Below, piece by piece: positions 1 to 8,691 of a stretch of DNA of 64,000 nt. The translations under genes and the position numbers were made by a program. The DNA comes from SAR92 clade bacterium H231 (lineage in GTDB: Bacteria; Pseudomonadota; Gammaproteobacteria; Pseudomonadales; Porticoccaceae), in assembly GCA_025153775.1 (NCBI GenBank), contig JAOALC010000001.1, positions 310,001-374,000 of the forward strand. The letters are read 5' to 3'. How positions within the stretch are numbered: position 1 is the stretch's first letter; every line of letters starts with the position of its first letter. The notes under the pieces are model-generated. The model had not been told where the DNA came from. It searched no databases and saw only the letters and a program-made list of their open reading frames with translations.

Positions 1-105
1 ATTGCCGCAGAGATTGAATCTCAAATCAGAGCCAAAGAACTGGGTGATCTGAAGCCTATAGATGAGGCCCCCAAGGCAGCGGAACAGGACTTTACTGAGG
101 AGTAA
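1..105 (+). CDS. recA: RecA recombinase, C-terminal end (partial)
   Basis: Only the last 34 codons and the TAA stop are inside the window. The peptide runs from IAAEIESQIRAKEL to an acidic end (DFTEE), which matches the lysine- and glutamate-rich C-terminal tail of gammaproteobacterial RecA, the ATP-dependent strand-exchange protein of recombination and SOS induction. The ATPase core lies upstream of the window and cannot be checked. The call is supported by recX starting 20 bases downstream, the usual recA-recX arrangement. The acidic tail normally dampens RecA activity, which is family knowledge and not visible here. Confidence 0.85.
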   Translation: MAAEIESQIRAKELGDLKPIDEAPKAAEQDFTEE

Positions 106-125
106 CCTAGCACTGGTTCAGGGCA

Positions 126-602
126 ATGAAAAAACAGGACGAGGTTATTACTCCAGCTAAAATTCGCTCTGCCGCCATGGATTTGCTGACCGGCCGGGAA
201 TTTTCCCGAGCCGAGTTGGCCAAGAAGCTGGATAAACGTTTTGACTCTGATCCAGCTATAGCCTCAGAGCTTGATCGGCTGCAAGAGGAGGGGCTGCAGT
301 CTGACCAGCGTTTTACCGAGGCATTCTTGCGCTCTAGAATTTATCGAGGCCACGGGCTGGCCAGAATACGCCTGGATATTCGGCAGAAGGGCATTGGCGA
401 CGATTTGTTCAATGCCGCGGTAGAGGCCACAGATACCGACTGGTTTAGGCTAGCCAGAGAGGTAGCGGATCGCAAATTTGGGCGCAGCCCAGCTACAGAG
501 CAAAAAGATAGAGCCAGACGTATGCGTTTTCTTCAGTACCGGGGCTTTAATTTTGATCAGATCAAATATGCTCTGTCCGCCACTGATGCAGAAGACTTCT
601 AG
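126..602 (+). CDS. recX: Regulatory protein RecX
   Basis: The 158-residue product has the RecX layout of three-helix repeats: an N-terminal part with the LLTGREFSRAELAKKL stretch, a middle part with RFTEAFLRSRIYRGHG, and a C-terminal part ending in RRMRFLQYRGFNFDQIKYAL, the typical last repeat. RecX binds RecA filaments and limits their extension, so it tunes recombination and SOS in the cytoplasm. Length fits the family (about 150-165 residues). It follows recA by 20 bases and is probably co-transcribed with it. Its last bases overlap the 3' end of the convergent hydrolase gene by four bases. Confidence 0.93.
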   Translation: MKKQDEVITPAKIRSAAMDLLTGREFSRAELAKKLDKRFDSDPAIASELDRLQEEGLQSDQRFTEAFLRSRIYRGHGLARIRLDIRQKGIGDDLFNAAVEATDTDWFRLAREVADRKFGRSPATEQKDRARRMRFLQYRGFNFDQIKYALSATDAEDF

Positions 603-1600
603 TCAGAGCCTGTCGGCAGGTAGCCATCAAATAGCTCCACCAGCCTGGGTTCCATATAGCTATGGGCCTTCAGGTTTACAATAAATCCACAGTGCCCGCC
701 ATGGGCATACACCTCAAGATTAAGGCAATCCGGGCAGTTTATTTTGTCCAGATCTGATGCGGGGATAATTGGGTCGTCAGCTGCAGTAATCAGATGAGCC
801 GGAATACTCAGGTTGCTGAGCCTGTCTCCGGTCAGGGCGTAGGACCTGAAGTAGCTATCTGCATCTTTGAACTCTGTATGCCTGGGCACAAAAAATTCAT
901 TGAGCTCTTCAAAGGTTTTAGCACTCTCAAGTTGAGGTCCAAAATCATATTCTGGAAAATGCACCATCTTCTTGTGCAGCGACTTGGTCCAGCGGTACAT
1001 AAAGTACTTGCGATAGATAAAGGACCCTTCATTCAAAGCGCTCATAGCATTGACTGGATCCACCGGGGGTGAAATAGCTACTGCCGCCCTCAGGCCCAGA
1101 TTTGGACCCCGATCTGCTGCAATGCGCAGGGTAAAATTGCCCCCCAGAGAAAAGCCGGCCAAAAAAACTGTTTGGTAGGTCTTTTGACTTAAAAAACTCT
1201 CAATAGCATCTCCCACCTCGGCTACCATAGTGGAGTTAAACAGCTCTTTATTCAGATGCTGAGTATCACCATGATCGCGCATATTAAGTCGCAACACATC
1301 ATAGCCACGATCTAGCAGATATTTGGCAGTGGTAACCTGATAAGCCGATTTGCTGGAACCCTCCCAGCCATGGATCAAAATCACCAGCGCCTTTTTGGCT
1401 CTAACCTTTCTCTCAGTGCTGAGATCAAACTCGGCTGCAAGCCTTACACCATGGACCGTGGTAAGAATCAGCGACTCTGAAGCCAGAGCTTCGGCTAGCC
1501 TATTGGCCCGACGTTTGCGTGGTCCCACGCTGTTGAGCGCACTCTGTATATGCGGATGACGCAAGTAAAAAGGTGGGGTAAACATTGGTTTTACAGTCAT
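599..1600 (-). CDS. YheT-like alpha/beta hydrolase
   Basis: A 333-residue alpha/beta hydrolase of the YheT/ABHD1-3 type. The N-terminal FTPPFYLRHPHIQS is characteristic of the family. The nucleophile elbow is GFSLGG (about residue 147), HGWEGSSKS forms the oxyanion-hole region, and the late AADDPIIP and HGGHCGF stretches supply the acid and the histidine of the triad. No signal peptide is evident, so it is probably cytoplasmic. The family is linked to ester or lipid hydrolysis but the physiological substrate is not known. It converges on recX and overlaps its end by four bases, so it is transcribed on its own. Confidence 0.85.
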   Translation of the reverse strand: MTVKPMFTPPFYLRHPHIQSALNSVGPRKRRANRLAEALASESLILTTVHGVRLAAEFDLSTERKVRAKKALVILIHGWEGSSKSAYQVTTAKYLLDRGYDVLRLNMRDHGDTQHLNKELFNSTMVAEVGDAIESFLSQKTYQTVFLAGFSLGGNFTLRIAADRGPNLGLRAAVAISPPVDPVNAMSALNEGSFIYRKYFMYRWTKSLHKKMVHFPEYDFGPQLESAKTFEELNEFFVPRHTEFKDADSYFRSYALTGDRLSNLSIPAHLITAADDPIIPASDLDKINCPDCLNLEVYAHGGHCGFIVNLKAHSYMEPRLVELFDGYLPTGSD

Positions 1601-1724
1601 ATATAAGGTCAGCAGCTTACTTTGTAAATTTTGACAACTCTTGAACCGCTAATCATAACTGCGGTCGAACAGTAAGACCAAGGAATTTGGTCAGTCAGCA
1701 AGGTATAGTATCAAGGAGATCAGG

Positions 1725-2186
1725 ATGATTAAGATACTGCAGTTATCTGCAATAATATTTGCCATAGCATTGGCATTTCCAGCCGCCGCGGCTACCAGCC
1801 CTGTAACAGTCCCCGCAGCCAACACTGCAACCAACCAGCCAGAATTGTCTGTGGTTGAACGAATGCGTGGAATAACCCAGGTCAATCCTAGAAAGTGGCG
1901 GATTCGCAGCGGTTGTATCAACTCAAATCACGTCCGGCGCATTCGGTTTTTGGATGATCGCACCGCGATTCTCAGTCTGCTGGGAAAGAAAAAAGCAGTG
2001 CTGACGTTGGCATCGCGCTGTCCCGGCATTAGCAAACGTGGCTTTTCTTATGTCAGCGATGGCAAGCGTCTGTGTACCAAACATACGCGATTCACGGTGC
2101 TGGGCGGAACCTACGCCTGTAAGGTTGGCTCCATTGACCCCTATGTGGGGTTGGAAGACCCGCCCGAGCTAAAAGAATATGACTAA
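1725..2186 (+). CDS. Small secreted cysteine-containing protein (DUF6491-like)
   Basis: A 153-residue protein with a clear signal peptide (hydrophobic residues 5-22, cleavage near AAAA). The mature part starts with an SVVERMRGITQVNP segment, then a basic RKWRIRSGCI stretch and four cysteines spaced across about 90 residues (SGCI, RCPG, RLCT, TYACK). The spacing suggests two disulfides in the periplasm. The start is supported by AAGGAG six bases before the ATG. The pattern resembles DUF6491 proteins, but I could not test this. The next gene is a clear paralogue, so the pair arose by duplication. Function is unknown. Confidence 0.75.
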   Translation: MIKILQLSAIIFAIALAFPAAAATSPVTVPAANTATNQPELSVVERMRGITQVNPRKWRIRSGCINSNHVRRIRFLDDRTAILSLLGKKKAVLTLASRCPGISKRGFSYVSDGKRLCTKHTRFTVLGGTYACKVGSIDPYVGLEDPPELKEYD

Positions 2187-2262
2187 AACAGCTATTTTTG
2201 CTTGCTTCTGCCTTAGGTTTTAGCTTTTCATAGCAGTAATAAAGTTTGCTGTGAGGCTCCGG

Positions 2263-2811
2263 ATGAAGTTTATAAAACTCTGCGTCATTGTGTTGCTCTG
2301 GGCAGCCCTGCCAGTGCAGGGCTATTGTGAGGACTCGCCAGCGGATAGAGAGCCCTCAGCCAATAAAGAGCCCTCAGCCGATAAAGAGTCCTCAGCGGAT
2401 AAAGAGCCCTCAGCGGATAAAGAGCCCTCAGCTAATAAAGAGCCCTCAGCTAATAAAGAACCCTCAGAATCCCCCTCTCTAATAGAGCGCATGAAAGCCA
2501 TCGATGAAGTCAATCCCAAGCGTTGGAGTATTCGCAATAACTGCATTCCCGTATCAAGAATTCGCGATATCCATTTTCGAGATGATCAGTCTGCCATTGT
2601 CGATATTGGTTCTGGCAAAGAGGTACTTATGCGTCTTCGGCGCGAGTGTCGGGGCATCAAGACCGAGGGCTTTATGTATCAGCCCAGAGGAACGCGCCTC
2701 TGTGCCCGCCATGACTATTTAACGCTAGTTCGCAGCAAGCGCATCTGTCATATCGCATCCTTCGAGCCCTATCTGGAGGTTGAAAAGCCTAAAGCCGAGG
2801 ACAATAGTTGA
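2263..2811 (+). CDS. Secreted paralogue with a six-residue repeat linker (DUF6491-like)
   Basis: About 182 residues from the ATG at 2263, chosen because GAGG lies six bases upstream; a GTG at 2251 is the alternative. It has a signal peptide (MKFIKLCVIVLLWAALPVQG), then a low-complexity linker of seven (A)(D/N)(K/R)E(P/S)S repeats, then the same domain as the upstream gene: SLIERMKAIDEVNPKRW, NNCI, ECRG, RLCARHD, RICH. The four cysteines match those of the neighbour. The linker is absent from the neighbour. The stop overlaps the start of the M23 peptidase (TGATG), which suggests translational coupling and a shared envelope role. Function is not known. Confidence 0.75.
   Translation: MKFIKLCVIVLLWAALPVQGYCEDSPADREPSANKEPSADKESSADKEPSADKEPSANKEPSANKEPSESPSLIERMKAIDEVNPKRWSIRNNCIPVSRIRDIHFRDDQSAIVDIGSGKEVLMRLRRECRGIKTEGFMYQPRGTRLCARHDYLTLVRSKRICHIASFEPYLEVEKPKAEDNS
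2341..2466 (+). repeat. 18-bp in-frame minisatellite, seven units
   Basis: Seven consecutive 18-base units encode six-residue blocks of the form ADKEPS, with D/N, K/R and P/S variants. Unit length is a multiple of three, so gain or loss of units changes the linker length without a frameshift. The units differ at the GAT/AAT and GCC/GCG/GCT positions, so the array is not newly made. Confidence 0.9.
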
Positions 2812-3641
2812 TGGCTAGAGTACCTGTGTCTGTAGTCGCATTAATGCTTGTCTGTCTCGCAGCTACTCTTAAGCTGCAGGCAAGCCCAATGGTCTTGCAG
2901 GGCAGTTTGCAGCAGGGGAGCCTGCTGCTGGGTACTGTGGAGAAGGGTTCCAGAGCATTTTACCGCGACCGGGCACTGCCAGTAACTGCCGGTGGTCAGT
3001 TTCTGCTGGGTCTAGGCAGGGACGCTCCGGCCAGTATTGAACTGCGTATTGTTGACTCTGAAGGTTTGCAGACTGTGCAGAAGTATGAGGTGGCAAAGCG
3101 CGACTATAGAATTCAGCGAGTTAATGGGGTGCCCTCAAAAACCGTTGATCCCCCGGCCGCTGATTTGGCGCGCATTCGCAATGACTCGGCGCTGGTTGCA
3201 TCGGCTCGCCGTGAGATAACCAGCAAAGAAGACTTTCTCGATGGTTTTCAGCTACCTCTGGATGGGCCAATTACTGGGGTCTATGGCAGTCAGCGGGTGT
3301 ATAACGGTGTGCCCAAGAGCCCCCATTACGGCGTGGATTACGCAGCCCCCACCGGCACCCAGGTGCTCTCGCCGGCAGCTGGTATTGTGCGGCTAGCTCA
3401 CCGAGACCTGTTTTACTCTGGTGGTACATTGATTGTCGACCATGGCCATGGCCTAAGCTCCAGTTTTTTACATCTCAGTGATGTTCTGGTTGCTGAGGGC
3501 ACCAGAGTCAGTCGCGGCCAGCCCATTGCAAAAGTGGGTGCCACAGGTCGAGCCACCGGACCCCATCTGGACTGGCGCATGAACTGGCACAATGAGCGTA
3601 TTGACCCTCAGTTGGTTCTAGAGACACTACCTGCCCAGTAA
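2811..3641 (+). CDS. Secreted M23-family (LytM) peptidase
   Basis: About 276 residues from the ATG at 2811, which overlaps the upstream stop as TGATG; a TTG at 2808 is the alternative. A hydrophobic N-terminus acts as a signal peptide. Residues 30-120 form a beta-rich region typical of M23 N-terminal domains. The LytM domain follows with the zinc ligands in SPHYGVDYAAPTGT and GPHLDWRM and the HGHG motif in VDHGHGLSSSFLHL. All ligands are present, so it should be an active peptidoglycan endopeptidase in the periplasm. Coupling to the small secreted paralogues suggests a joint envelope function. Confidence 0.88.
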   Translation: MARVPVSVVALMLVCLAATLKLQASPMVLQGSLQQGSLLLGTVEKGSRAFYRDRALPVTAGGQFLLGLGRDAPASIELRIVDSEGLQTVQKYEVAKRDYRIQRVNGVPSKTVDPPAADLARIRNDSALVASARREITSKEDFLDGFQLPLDGPITGVYGSQRVYNGVPKSPHYGVDYAAPTGTQVLSPAAGIVRLAHRDLFYSGGTLIVDHGHGLSSSFLHLSDVLVAEGTRVSRGQPIAKVGATGRATGPHLDWRMNWHNERIDPQLVLETLPAQ

Positions 3642-3696
3642 CAGCTCTTACAAACCAGTAAAATCCGGATAATTCGCCCTAGGCATGGCGATTTGG

Positions 3697-3727
3697 CCGT
3701 ATTTTGCGTAAACTAATGCGGTTTTTT
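3697..3727 (+). terminator. Likely rho-independent terminator after the M23 gene
   Basis: CCGTATT (3697-3703) pairs with AATGCGG (3715-3721), with one wobble pair and an 11-base loop, followed directly by six Ts. The stem is short, so termination may be partial. It lies only 14 bases before the GTG of the next gene, so that gene needs a promoter inside or just after it. Confidence 0.45.
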
Positions 3728-3741
3728 AATGGACAAATACA

Positions 3742-3924
3742 GTGGATAAAGAACTCCTAAGCATCTTGGTATGCCCGGTCAGCAAGGCTCCTTTGCAATA
3801 TGACGCAGAGGCCCAGGAGCTGGTATGCAAAGCCAGCGGTCTGGCCTACCCAATTCGCGATGGTATTCCGGTGATGCTGGAGACCGAAGCCCGACAACTA
3901 GATAGTGAAGAAAAACTTAAATAG
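3742..3924 (+). CDS. Trm112-family protein (YcaR-like)
   Basis: A 60-residue protein starting at GTG. It reads [18 protein letters not shown] and ends [16 protein letters not shown], which is the YcaR/Trm112 signature. The first zinc knuckle has only one cysteine (CPVS rather than CPxC), a form common in gammaproteobacteria. Trm112 proteins in archaea and eukaryotes activate methyltransferases; the bacterial role is not settled. The start is fixed by family alignment, because the next upstream ATG is out of frame. It probably forms a small unit with the HIT gene 55 bases downstream. Confidence 0.9.
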   Translation: MDKELLSILVCPVSKAPLQYDAEAQELVCKASGLAYPIRDGIPVMLETEARQLDSEEKLK

Positions 3925-3979
3925 CTGAAGCTGAGGGCTCATTATTGCCCCTCTGCCAACCGGCTGCGAGCGCCTAAGC

Positions 3980-4336
3980 ATGACAACAGAGACTCTATTT
4001 ACGCGGATTATTAATCGCGATATACCAGCAGATATCCTCTACGAGGACGATCAGTGCATTGTGATTAATGATATTGCCCCCCAGGCGCCAGTACATATGC
4101 TGGTTATCCCACGTCAGCCACTGCCTCGTCTGGCTGACGCCAGCCAGGTAGATCGCGAGATGCTAGGGCATTTGATGTGGGTGGCAGGAGAGGTTGCACG
4201 CCAGTTCGGTATTGATGACGCCTTCCGTCTGGTGGTTAACAATGGTGCAGAGGCTGGACAGACTGTGTTCCACCTTCACCTACATATTCTGGCCAATAAA
4301 GGCAGCGAGAAAACCTTCTCGGAAGCAAATTTATAA
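3980..4336 (+). CDS. hinT: HIT-family purine nucleoside phosphoramidase
   Basis: A 118-residue histidine triad protein of the HINT branch. It has [18 protein letters not shown] at the N-terminus, the nucleotide-binding [19 protein letters not shown] and the triad HLHLHI near the C-terminus. HinT enzymes hydrolyse AMP-N-phosphoramidates and aminoacyl-adenylates in the cytoplasm. Its position just before alaS is notable, since HinT can act on aminoacyl-AMP made by tRNA synthetases; that link is inference. The length is typical. Confidence 0.9.
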   Translation: MTTETLFTRIINRDIPADILYEDDQCIVINDIAPQAPVHMLVIPRQPLPRLADASQVDREMLGHLMWVAGEVARQFGIDDAFRLVVNNGAEAGQTVFHLHLHILANKGSEKTFSEANL

Positions 4337-4380
4337 GCGGTTCAGTGCCAGACACAGAACCCTCAACTGGAAAAACCATC

Positions 4381-6978
4381 ATGAAAAGCGCCGAAATACG
4401 TGACGCCTTCCTAAACTATTTTGCCAGCAAGCAGCATAAAATTATGCCCAGCAGCAGCCTGGTGCCTGGCAATGACCCCACATTGTTATTTACCAATGCG
4501 GGTATGGTGCAGTTTAAAGACGTGTTTTTAGGTGAGGACAGGCGTGACTACAACCGTGCCGTTTCCTCCCAGCGCTGCGTGCGCGCCGGTGGCAAGCACA
4601 ATGATCTGGAGAATGTGGGTTATACAGCCCGCCATCACACCTTCTTTGAAATGCTGGGTAACTTCAGTTTTGGCGATTACTTCAAGCGCGACGCCATCGC
4701 CTTTGCATGGCAGTTCCTCACCCAGGTGCTGGAACTGCCCAAAGAGCGCCTTTGGGTCACTGTGCATATCAGTGATGATGAAGCTGCAGAAATCTGGATC
4801 AACGAAATTGGTGTTGACCCCGCGCGTCTGTCTCGCCTGGATGAAGACAACTTCTGGCAGATGGGAGACACAGGACCCTGTGGTCCCTGTACCGAAATCT
4901 TCTGGGATCATGGCGAAGATATTCCCGGAGGGCCTCCCGGCAGCGAAAACGATGATCTTGATCGCTATATCGAGATTTGGAACCTGGTGTTTATGCAGTT
5001 TGAGCGCGACAGTAGTGGCAAGATGACGCCATTGCCCAAACCCTCAATAGACACAGGCATGGGGCTTGAGCGTATCGCCGCAGTGATGCAGGGCGTGCAC
5101 AATAATTATGATATTGATTTATTTCAGCACCTAATTAAATCGGCGGCTCAGATAATTGGCTGCACTGATCTTCAGGAAAACTCATTAAAAGTGGTGGCCG
5201 ACCATATTCGCTCCTGTGCATTTTTGGTGGTGGATGGCGTTGAGCCCTCAAACGAAGGTCGCGGCTATGTGTTGCGGCGCATTATTCGGCGGGCATTGCG
5301 CCATGGGCACAATCTGGGTGCCAGTGGCAGCTTTTTTTACAAACTGGTTGGTCCTCTAGCCGAGGTAATGGGTGAAGCCTACCCAGAACTGGTTAGCATG
5401 TCTGAGCAAATCGCCAGCGTACTCAAGAAAGAAGAAGAGCAGTTTGCGCGCACCCTAGACAAGGGGATGGGCGTGCTTGAAGCCGGGCTTGCCGAGCTTA
5501 AAGGCACTCAGTTGCCCGGTGAACTGATTTTTCAGCTCTACGATACCTTTGGTTTCCCTACCGACTTAACCAATGATGTAGCCCGTGAAAAAGGTTATAG
5601 CCTGGATATGGAGGGCTATGAAAAATGCATGGAAGAGCAGCGCAGCAGAGCTAGATCCGCCAGTCAGTTTGGCCTCGACTACAGCGATAATATCCGAGTT
5701 GAGGGTAGTACCCAGTTCCGCGGCTACGAGACCTTGGAAAATGACGCCAATATTCTGGCCCTGTATGCAGAGGGCGAGCCGGTGGGCAGTGCCACTGAGG
5801 GTACAGAGGTTGTGGTGATCCTAGATCAAACCGCATTCTATGCTGAATCCGGTGGTCAGGTTGGTGACTCAGGTTACTTGCAGGCCGACTCAGGTAAAGT
5901 TGAAATCCTCGATTGCCGCAAATCAGGTGAGCACCACCTGCATATAGGGCGTGTAATCTCTGGTGAGATTCAATCTGGGCAAAAGGTGACTGCCGCGGTA
6001 GATAGCAATGTGCGCCAGGGTACAGCACTTAATCACTCGGCAACTCATCTAATGCATGCGGCCTTGCAGCAGGTGCTAGGTGACCATGTTGTGCAGAAAG
6101 GTTCGCTGGTGGATAGCGAAAGGCTGAGATTCGACTTCTCTCATAATCAGGCGGTAACTCCAGAGCAGCTCCGTCAGATTGAACATAGAGTGAATCGAGA
6201 AATACTGCGCAATAGCCAGGTGAATACTCAAGTGATGTCCATGGATGACGCTAAGACCCAGGGTGCCATGGCATTATTTGGCGAAAAATATGGCGACCAG
6301 GTGCGCGTACTAAGTATGGGTGGAGACTTTTCTGTCGAGCTCTGCGGTGGCACCCATGTATCCCAGACCGGCGACATAGGCCTATTGCGCATCTCTGGCG
6401 AGTCCAGCGTAGCCGCTGGTGTACGTCGTATCGAAGCAGTAACCGGTGAAAAAGCAGTGGAGCTCTGTGATCAGTTGCAGGACACTATTGCCGAGGTCTC
6501 CAGCCTAGTGCGGGCATCTGGCAGCAATGTTGCCGACAAGGTGCAGCAACTGGTGGATGATAATCGCAGACTGCAAAAAGAAATTGAGGCGCTAAAGAGC
6601 AAATTAGCCAATGCTTCGGGCTCTGACCTGATGGCTGGTCTCAAGGAGATTAATGGCGTCAATGTGCTCTCTACTGTGGTTGAGGGTGCAGATGCCAAGA
6701 GTCTGCGGGGCGTGGCCGACCAGGTGCGCTCCAAGCTGGATAAAGGCGTATTTTTCCTGGCTGCCGTAGAGGGAGATAAAGCGGCATTGGTAGCAGGGGT
6801 CACCAGCAATTTGACTGATAGCCTCAAGGCGGGCGACCTGCTTAAGTATGTTACAGCTCAGGTGGGCGGCAAAGGCGGCGGTCGGCCAGATATGGCTCAG
6901 GGTGCGGCTTCAGATATCAGTGCACTCCCCGAGGCTATGGAATCAGTCTATAGTTGGGTAGAGCAAAATATAGGTTAA
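4381..6978 (+). CDS. alaS: Alanine-tRNA ligase
   Basis: The product (865 residues) charges tRNA-Ala. I start at ATG 4381 ([14 protein letters not shown], the conserved AlaRS N-terminus); an in-frame ATG at 4345 would add 12 non-conserved residues. The order is the class II catalytic core ([31 protein letters not shown]), the tRNA-recognition helices, the editing domain with HSATHLMH and [10 protein letters not shown], a coiled coil (about residues 720-750) and the C-Ala domain with [14 protein letters not shown]. All catalytic and editing motifs are intact. It leads the conserved alaS-lysC-csrA run. Confidence 0.98.
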   Translation: MKSAEIRDAFLNYFASKQHKIMPSSSLVPGNDPTLLFTNAGMVQFKDVFLGEDRRDYNRAVSSQRCVRAGGKHNDLENVGYTARHHTFFEMLGNFSFGDYFKRDAIAFAWQFLTQVLELPKERLWVTVHISDDEAAEIWINEIGVDPARLSRLDEDNFWQMGDTGPCGPCTEIFWDHGEDIPGGPPGSENDDLDRYIEIWNLVFMQFERDSSGKMTPLPKPSIDTGMGLERIAAVMQGVHNNYDIDLFQHLIKSAAQIIGCTDLQENSLKVVADHIRSCAFLVVDGVEPSNEGRGYVLRRIIRRALRHGHNLGASGSFFYKLVGPLAEVMGEAYPELVSMSEQIASVLKKEEEQFARTLDKGMGVLEAGLAELKGTQLPGELIFQLYDTFGFPTDLTNDVAREKGYSLDMEGYEKCMEEQRSRARSASQFGLDYSDNIRVEGSTQFRGYETLENDANILALYAEGEPVGSATEGTEVVVILDQTAFYAESGGQVGDSGYLQADSGKVEILDCRKSGEHHLHIGRVISGEIQSGQKVTAAVDSNVRQGTALNHSATHLMHAALQQVLGDHVVQKGSLVDSERLRFDFSHNQAVTPEQLRQIEHRVNREILRNSQVNTQVMSMDDAKTQGAMALFGEKYGDQVRVLSMGGDFSVELCGGTHVSQTGDIGLLRISGESSVAAGVRRIEAVTGEKAVELCDQLQDTIAEVSSLVRASGSNVADKVQQLVDDNRRLQKEIEALKSKLANASGSDLMAGLKEINGVNVLSTVVEGADAKSLRGVADQVRSKLDKGVFFLAAVEGDKAALVAGVTSNLTDSLKAGDLLKYVTAQVGGKGGGRPDMAQGAASDISALPEAMESVYSWVEQNIG

Positions 6979-7013
6979 AGTTGATGAATTTAGGACAGGT
7001 GAGTTTAGGGTAG

Positions 7014-8255
7014 ATGAGTTTAATTGTTCAAAAATATGGCGGCACCTCAGTAGGGTCCGTAGAGCGCATCCAAGCGGTAGCTGAAAAAGTCGCCAGAAGT
7101 CATCGCCTGGGCGATAAACTGGTGGTTGCAGTCTCTGCCATGAGCGGGGAGACCAATCGACTAATTGAGCTGGCCAAAGCGATTGATGCACAGCCCCCAT
7201 TGAGGGAGATGGACGTATTGGTCAGTACCGGAGAGCAGGTGACCATAGCTCTGCTCTGTATGGCGCTCAATAAACTGGGTGTAGAGGCTCGCTCCTACAC
7301 CGGTGGTCAGGTGCGCATACTAACTGACAATGCCCATGGTAAAGCACGCATACAGCAGATTGATGGTCATCGCATTGAAGCAGATCTCGATGCGGGTCGG
7401 GTAGTGGTGGTGGCAGGTTTCCAGGGCTCAGACGAAGACGGCAATATCACTACTTTGGGCCGAGGTGGCTCGGATACTACAGCCGTGGCACTGGCAGCAG
7501 CTTTAAATGCCGATGAATGCCAAATCTACACCGATGTTGACGGGGTCTACACCACCGATCCCCGAGTAGTCAGTCGCGCGCAGCGACTGGATAAAATTAC
7601 CTTTGACGAAATGCTGGAAATGGCCAGCCAGGGCTCAAAGATACTGCAGATTCGCTCCGTTGAATTTGCCGGAAAATACAATGTACCACTGCGTGTTATG
7701 TCCAGTTTTGAAGAGGGCCCAGGCACGTTGATATCTCTTGAGGATGAGGACGAGGATCAGATGGAAAAAGCAGTTGTTTCAGGCATAGCCTTTAATCGCG
7801 ATGAGGCAAAACTTACTATTCGCGGTATTCCCGATCAGCCTGGTGTGGCCTACAAGGTCTTGGGTGCAATCAGTGCAGCTAATATTGAGATCGATGTTAT
7901 TGTGCAGAATGTGGCCAAGGATAACTCAGCCACCATCACCTTCACCGTTCATCGTAACGATCTCAGTCAGGCCGAAGGTCTGTTGAAGCAGATTGCGCAG
8001 GACCTGGGTGCTCTGGAGATTGATGCAGACGATCAAATTGCCAAGCTGTCCATAGTAGGTGTAGGTATGCGCTCCCATGCAGGTGTGGCAGCCACCATGT
8101 TTGAAGCCCTGGCCAAAGAGAATATTAATATTCAGCTGATCACCACCTCGGAAATCAAAATTACCGTGGTTATTGAAGAGCGCTACCTAGAGCTCGCAGT
8201 GCGCGCTTTGCACACAGGCTTTGATCTGGACAGCCCCAGTGCTGAACAGGGCTAA
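7014..8255 (+). CDS. lysC: Aspartate kinase
   Basis: A 413-residue monofunctional aspartokinase. It begins MSLIVQKYGGTSVGS and has the FQGSDEDGNITTLGRGGSDTTAV catalytic region split around residues 140-165. Two C-terminal ACT domains follow (about 265-400), including the ITTSEIKITVVIEE end. It phosphorylates aspartate in the first step to lysine, threonine and methionine, and the ACT domains give feedback control. It starts 35 bases after alaS, so it is likely co-transcribed. That gap is too small for a lysine riboswitch, so control is probably allosteric. Confidence 0.97.
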   Translation: MSLIVQKYGGTSVGSVERIQAVAEKVARSHRLGDKLVVAVSAMSGETNRLIELAKAIDAQPPLREMDVLVSTGEQVTIALLCMALNKLGVEARSYTGGQVRILTDNAHGKARIQQIDGHRIEADLDAGRVVVVAGFQGSDEDGNITTLGRGGSDTTAVALAAALNADECQIYTDVDGVYTTDPRVVSRAQRLDKITFDEMLEMASQGSKILQIRSVEFAGKYNVPLRVMSSFEEGPGTLISLEDEDEDQMEKAVVSGIAFNRDEAKLTIRGIPDQPGVAYKVLGAISAANIEIDVIVQNVAKDNSATITFTVHRNDLSQAEGLLKQIAQDLGALEIDADDQIAKLSIVGVGMRSHAGVAATMFEALAKENINIQLITTSEIKITVVIEERYLELAVRALHTGFDLDSPSAEQG

Positions 8256-8417
8256 TCTTTGGACAACAGCAGAAAAAGCTGGTAGATTCGAAAATTGTTT
8301 ACAGCTCAGTGCAGTGCTGTAATAAAAAGCAGTAAGGACATCCCACCCGAGGTTGCGGTGGATTAAGGATAAATACACCCGCCATAGAATGGTAGGGCAG
8401 CAGTGTAGGAGCTTGCT

Positions 8418-8621
8418 ATGTTAATACTGACGAGAAGAGTGGGAGAGACTCTTGTAATTGGTGACGAAGTTACAGTAACCGTATTAGGTGTTCGTGGAAA
8501 TCAGGTTCGATTAGGTGTAAACGCACCAAAAGAAGTCGCTGTTCACCGCGAAGAAATTTATCAGAGAATTCAGATGGAAAAAGGTGGCGAAAAGGCCCCT
8601 TCAGACGACAACAGTCTTTGA
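8418..8621 (+). CDS. csrA: Carbon storage regulator CsrA
   Basis: A 67-residue RNA-binding regulator. [18 protein letters not shown], the [25 protein letters not shown] core and the basic RVGE/VHREEI edges that bind GGA motifs are all present. It acts as a dimer on mRNA leaders to control carbon use, motility and biofilm. AGGAG lies six bases before the ATG. The 162-base gap after lysC leaves room for its own promoter. It is followed by a hairpin terminator and by tRNA-Ser, the usual gammaproteobacterial order. Confidence 0.97.
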   Translation: MLILTRRVGETLVIGDEVTVTVLGVRGNQVRLGVNAPKEVAVHREEIYQRIQMEKGGEKAPSDDNSL

Positions 8622-8642
8622 TTTTTTCACCGATGTGATATT

Positions 8643-8668
8643 ATGCCGCCGCTGACGCAGGGCGGCAT
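8643..8668 (+). terminator. Hairpin downstream of csrA
   Basis: ATGCCGCC (8643-8650) pairs perfectly with GGCGGCAT (8661-8668) around a 10-base loop. The following AGTCGTTTCT is only weakly T-rich, so this may be a weak terminator or a 3'-end stabiliser. The repeat array begins 24 bases later. Confidence 0.5.
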
Positions 8669-8691
8669 AGTCGTTTCTAAACAGCGTAACT

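Noticed and set aside
6979-7013. Lysine riboswitch before lysC
   Set aside because: The gap to alaS is only 35 bases, far too short for the riboswitch.
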